Source: JACZST01 sp964195155 (GTDB taxonomy: Bacteria; Actinomycetota; Acidimicrobiia; Spongiisociales; UBA5794). Taken from it: 52,804 nt of DNA. The stretch lies in NCBI GenBank assembly GCA_964195155.1, contig CAXMOP010000031.1, positions 1 through 52,804 on the forward strand, read 5' to 3'. Below are positions 51,112-52,804 of the stretch, one piece after another; position 1 is the stretch's first letter; each line of letters starts with the position of its first letter. The position numbers and the translations under genes were made by a program. The notes below the pieces were generated by a model. That model did not search any database and was not told where the DNA came from. It was given only the letters and a program-made list of their open reading frames with translations.

Positions 51112-52485
51112 ATGAGCAAGCCGCGTGTCGCAGAGGTGGCGCTGCCCGACTTCGGCATGCCGGGAGCCGTGCCGCAAATCCCCGATGCCACCTACCAGGA
51201 TCGCATGGCCCGGCTGCAAGAGCGGGCCACCGATGCAGGCTTCGACCGCATCGTTGTCTATGCGGACCGTGAGCACAGCGCAAACCTGTCATATCTGACC
51301 GGGTTTGATCCGCGATTCGAGGAAGCGCTCCTTGTCGTCGGTAGCTCGAATGAGCCCCTGGTTTTGGTCGGCAACGAGTGTGTCGGGATGGCGGAGGCGG
51401 CGCCGCTTTCGATGCGGGTCGAGCTGTTCCAGGATTTGAGTCTGCCAAGCCAGCCGCGCGATCGATCACGACTCCTTGGTGAGATCCTCGCCGACGAGGG
51501 AATCGGCGGTGGCAGCAGCATCGGCGTGATCGGGTGGAAAGGCTATGCCAGCCCGAAACTGCTCGACGTGCCAGCGTTTCTCGTTGACGAGTTGCGCGCG
51601 ATCAGCGGCAACGCAGGCTCGGTGGAGAACGCCATCGGGCTGCTCATCGACCCCGCCGACGGGCTCCGAGTCATCAACGAGGTCGAGCAGCTCGCCGCTT
51701 TCGAATACGCGGCCTGCCAGACCTCGAACGGCGTGCGGCGGCTGCTCTTCGGACTCGAGCCCGGGATGACCGAGCAAGAGGCGGTCCGCCTGCTCGAATG
51801 GAATGGGAGCCCGCTTTCGTGTCACCTCATGCTGACCGGTGGCGAACGAGCGAGCCTTGGGTTGCTCAGCCCGGGTGACCGCCCGATCGAGCGCGGCGAT
51901 CGGTTCACCGTCGCCTTTGGGATCTGGGGTGCGTTGAACTGCCGCGCCGGGTTCGTCGTCGAAGCCGCAGCGGAGCTGCCCCCGGACATCCAGGATTACG
52001 TCGAGCGGCTGGTCGGGCCCTATTTCAGTGCGGTGGCCGAGTGGTACGAAGCGCTGCACGTTGGCCAGACCGGCGGCGCTCTCCAAGAGATCGTCGACCG
52101 GCGTCTCGGCGACCCCTTCTTCGGCATCTTCCTCAACCCGGGCCACCAAATCTCGCTCGACGAGTGGGTCAACTCCCCCATCTCGCCGGGATCCACCATC
52201 GAGCTCCGATCGGGGATGGCCTTCCAGGTCGACATCATCCCGGCAACCGGGACCGACTACTTCACCACCAACATCGAGGACGGCATCGCACTTGCGGATC
52301 AGGCACTTCGCGACCAATTCGCCACGGACTACCCCGAGGCCTGGGACAGGATCCAGGCGCGTCGGAAGTTCATGGCTGAGGGCCTAGGGATCGAGTTGCA
52401 CGAGGATGTCCTGCCCTTCTCCAACATCCCTGCCTACCTGCCCCCATTCCTCCTACGCCCCGATCGGGTGATGACGCTGGCTTGA
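51112..52485 (+). CDS. M24-fold (creatinase/prolidase-like) protein, metal ligands not conserved
   Basis: A 457-aa protein with an N-terminal creatinase domain (YADREHSANLSYLTGFDPRF) and a pita-bread M24 domain. In active M24 enzymes Asp, Asp, His, Glu and Glu bind two metals. Here the aspartate strand reads VAFGIWGALNCRAGFVV, without either Asp, and the end reads FQVDIIPA, without the usual Glu, although PGHQISLDEW keeps a histidine. It is therefore probably not a metallopeptidase; it may bind rather than cleave, or use a metal-free chemistry as creatinase does. Starts at 51103 and 51061 are also possible. No sign of frameshift or decay. Confidence 0.78.
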   Translation: MSKPRVAEVALPDFGMPGAVPQIPDATYQDRMARLQERATDAGFDRIVVYADREHSANLSYLTGFDPRFEEALLVVGSSNEPLVLVGNECVGMAEAAPLSMRVELFQDLSLPSQPRDRSRLLGEILADEGIGGGSSIGVIGWKGYASPKLLDVPAFLVDELRAISGNAGSVENAIGLLIDPADGLRVINEVEQLAAFEYAACQTSNGVRRLLFGLEPGMTEQEAVRLLEWNGSPLSCHLMLTGGERASLGLLSPGDRPIERGDRFTVAFGIWGALNCRAGFVVEAAAELPPDIQDYVERLVGPYFSAVAEWYEALHVGQTGGALQEIVDRRLGDPFFGIFLNPGHQISLDEWVNSPISPGSTIELRSGMAFQVDIIPATGTDYFTTNIEDGIALADQALRDQFATDYPEAWDRIQARRKFMAEGLGIELHEDVLPFSNIPAYLPPFLLRPDRVMTLA

Positions 52486-52541
52486 TGGCCCGTGCGCTCA
52501 TGCCCCTTCTGTGGAATCGCTAGTCGACGCCGCGTCTCCCC

Positions 52542-52804
52542 CTTCCTTGCCTCCCCCTCAGAGAGGCGACTTCCTTGCCTCCTCCTCAGGGAGGCGACTT
52601 CCTTGCCTCCTCCTCACCTCAGAGAGGCGACTTCCTTGCGGCTTCCTTGCCTCCCCCTCAGAGAGGCAGCTTCAGGGAGGCGGCTTCTTTGCCTCCCCCT
52701 CAGAGAGGCGGCTTCTTTGCCTCCCCCTCAGAGAGGCGACTTCCTTGCCTCCCCCTCAGGGGGAGGTGCCGAGCGCCAGCGAGGCGGAGGGGGTCAAAGC
52801 GTTG
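52542..52804. repeat. tandem 28-bp hairpin units leading into composite repeat copy 4
   Basis: About seven units of a 28-bp sequence (CTTCCTTGCCTCCCCCTCAG...), some truncated or lengthened, each able to form a GCCTC/GAGGC hairpin. They run directly into an A module with a perfect CCTCCCCCTCAGGGGGAGG hairpin and GTGCCGAGCGCCAGCGAGG, which continues beyond the window edge. No gene is supported in the last 319 bases. Confidence 0.85.

Noticed and set aside
52542..52804. CRISPR array
   Set aside because: Units follow each other without unique spacers and vary in length; they are related to the dispersed hairpin repeat.

Overview
The window is high-G+C DNA with compact, translationally coupled genes, many GTG/TTG starts, AGGAGG ribosome binding sites, TANNNT-type -10 boxes lying very close to some start codons, an actinobacterial-style Tad pilus locus and a DinB/DUF664-type protein. 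This suggests an actinobacterium (Actinomycetota), perhaps an acidimicrobial or other deep-branching free-living lineage. The assignment is inferred from style and gene content; there is no rRNA or other marker gene here. No tRNA, CRISPR array, integrase or transposase was seen.

Layout. (1) 1-8710 (+): the end of a Tad/Flp pilus operon: tadE-like (cut by the window edge), a TadG-like protein, cpaB, tadZ/cpaE, cpaF, a von Willebrand A-TadB fusion, tadC, and a stand-alone DnaB-like ATPase. (2) 8825-20637: an alpha-glucoside-type sugar module. It has a family-1 solute-binding lipoprotein (+), a convergent block with a beta-helix lipoprotein, two MalF/MalG-type permeases and an MsmK/UgpC-type ATPase (-), and a divergent block of nagA, a Gfo/Idh/MocA oxidoreductase, nagB, beta-phosphoglucomutase and a GH65 phosphorylase (+). 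A MetE-like methyltransferase follows. (3) 22355-34589 (-): one 12-kb operon, ROK regulator > ribose-type ABC transporter (binding protein, ATPase, two permeases) > Gfo/Idh/MocA > TIM-barrel isomerase > phosphotriesterase-like hydrolase > Zn alcohol dehydrogenase > SDR > SMP-30 lactonase > HAD phosphatase. It looks like an oxidative sugar or polyol pathway whose substrate cannot be named from sequence. (4) 34714-37883: a SIS-domain phosphosugar protein divergent from a ROK sugar kinase, then an SDR and a DinB-like protein. (5) 38337-49179: a VOC protein, then a xylose module (xylA with an SDR and two Gfo/Idh/MocA enzymes; divergently a mutarotase-like protein and xylB; then xylFHG). (6) 49348-52485: an FG-GAP/UnbV surface protein and an M24-fold protein without its metal ligands.

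How the genes fit together. Three binding-protein-dependent sugar importers feed three catabolic modules: phosphorolysis (GH65 plus beta-PGM), oxidation and lactone hydrolysis, and isomerisation plus phosphorylation (XylA/XylB). Amino-sugar enzymes (NagA, NagB, SIS protein, ROK kinase) are spread between them. The 34-kb ROK protein is the only DNA-binding regulator recognised, next to a near-consensus promoter and an inverted-repeat operator.

The most unusual content is non-coding. A composite GC-rich hairpin repeat occupies three of the five convergent gene junctions (10.2, 22.0, 38.0 kb) and recurs at 52.7 kb. A pair of ~100-bp elements with terminal inverted repeats flanks the 22-kb copy, which also carries a two-hairpin insertion. 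GAGTCNN heptads directly follow stop codons at 10.4, 39.2 and 45.9 kb. A perfect hairpin follows each of the three solute-binding-protein genes.
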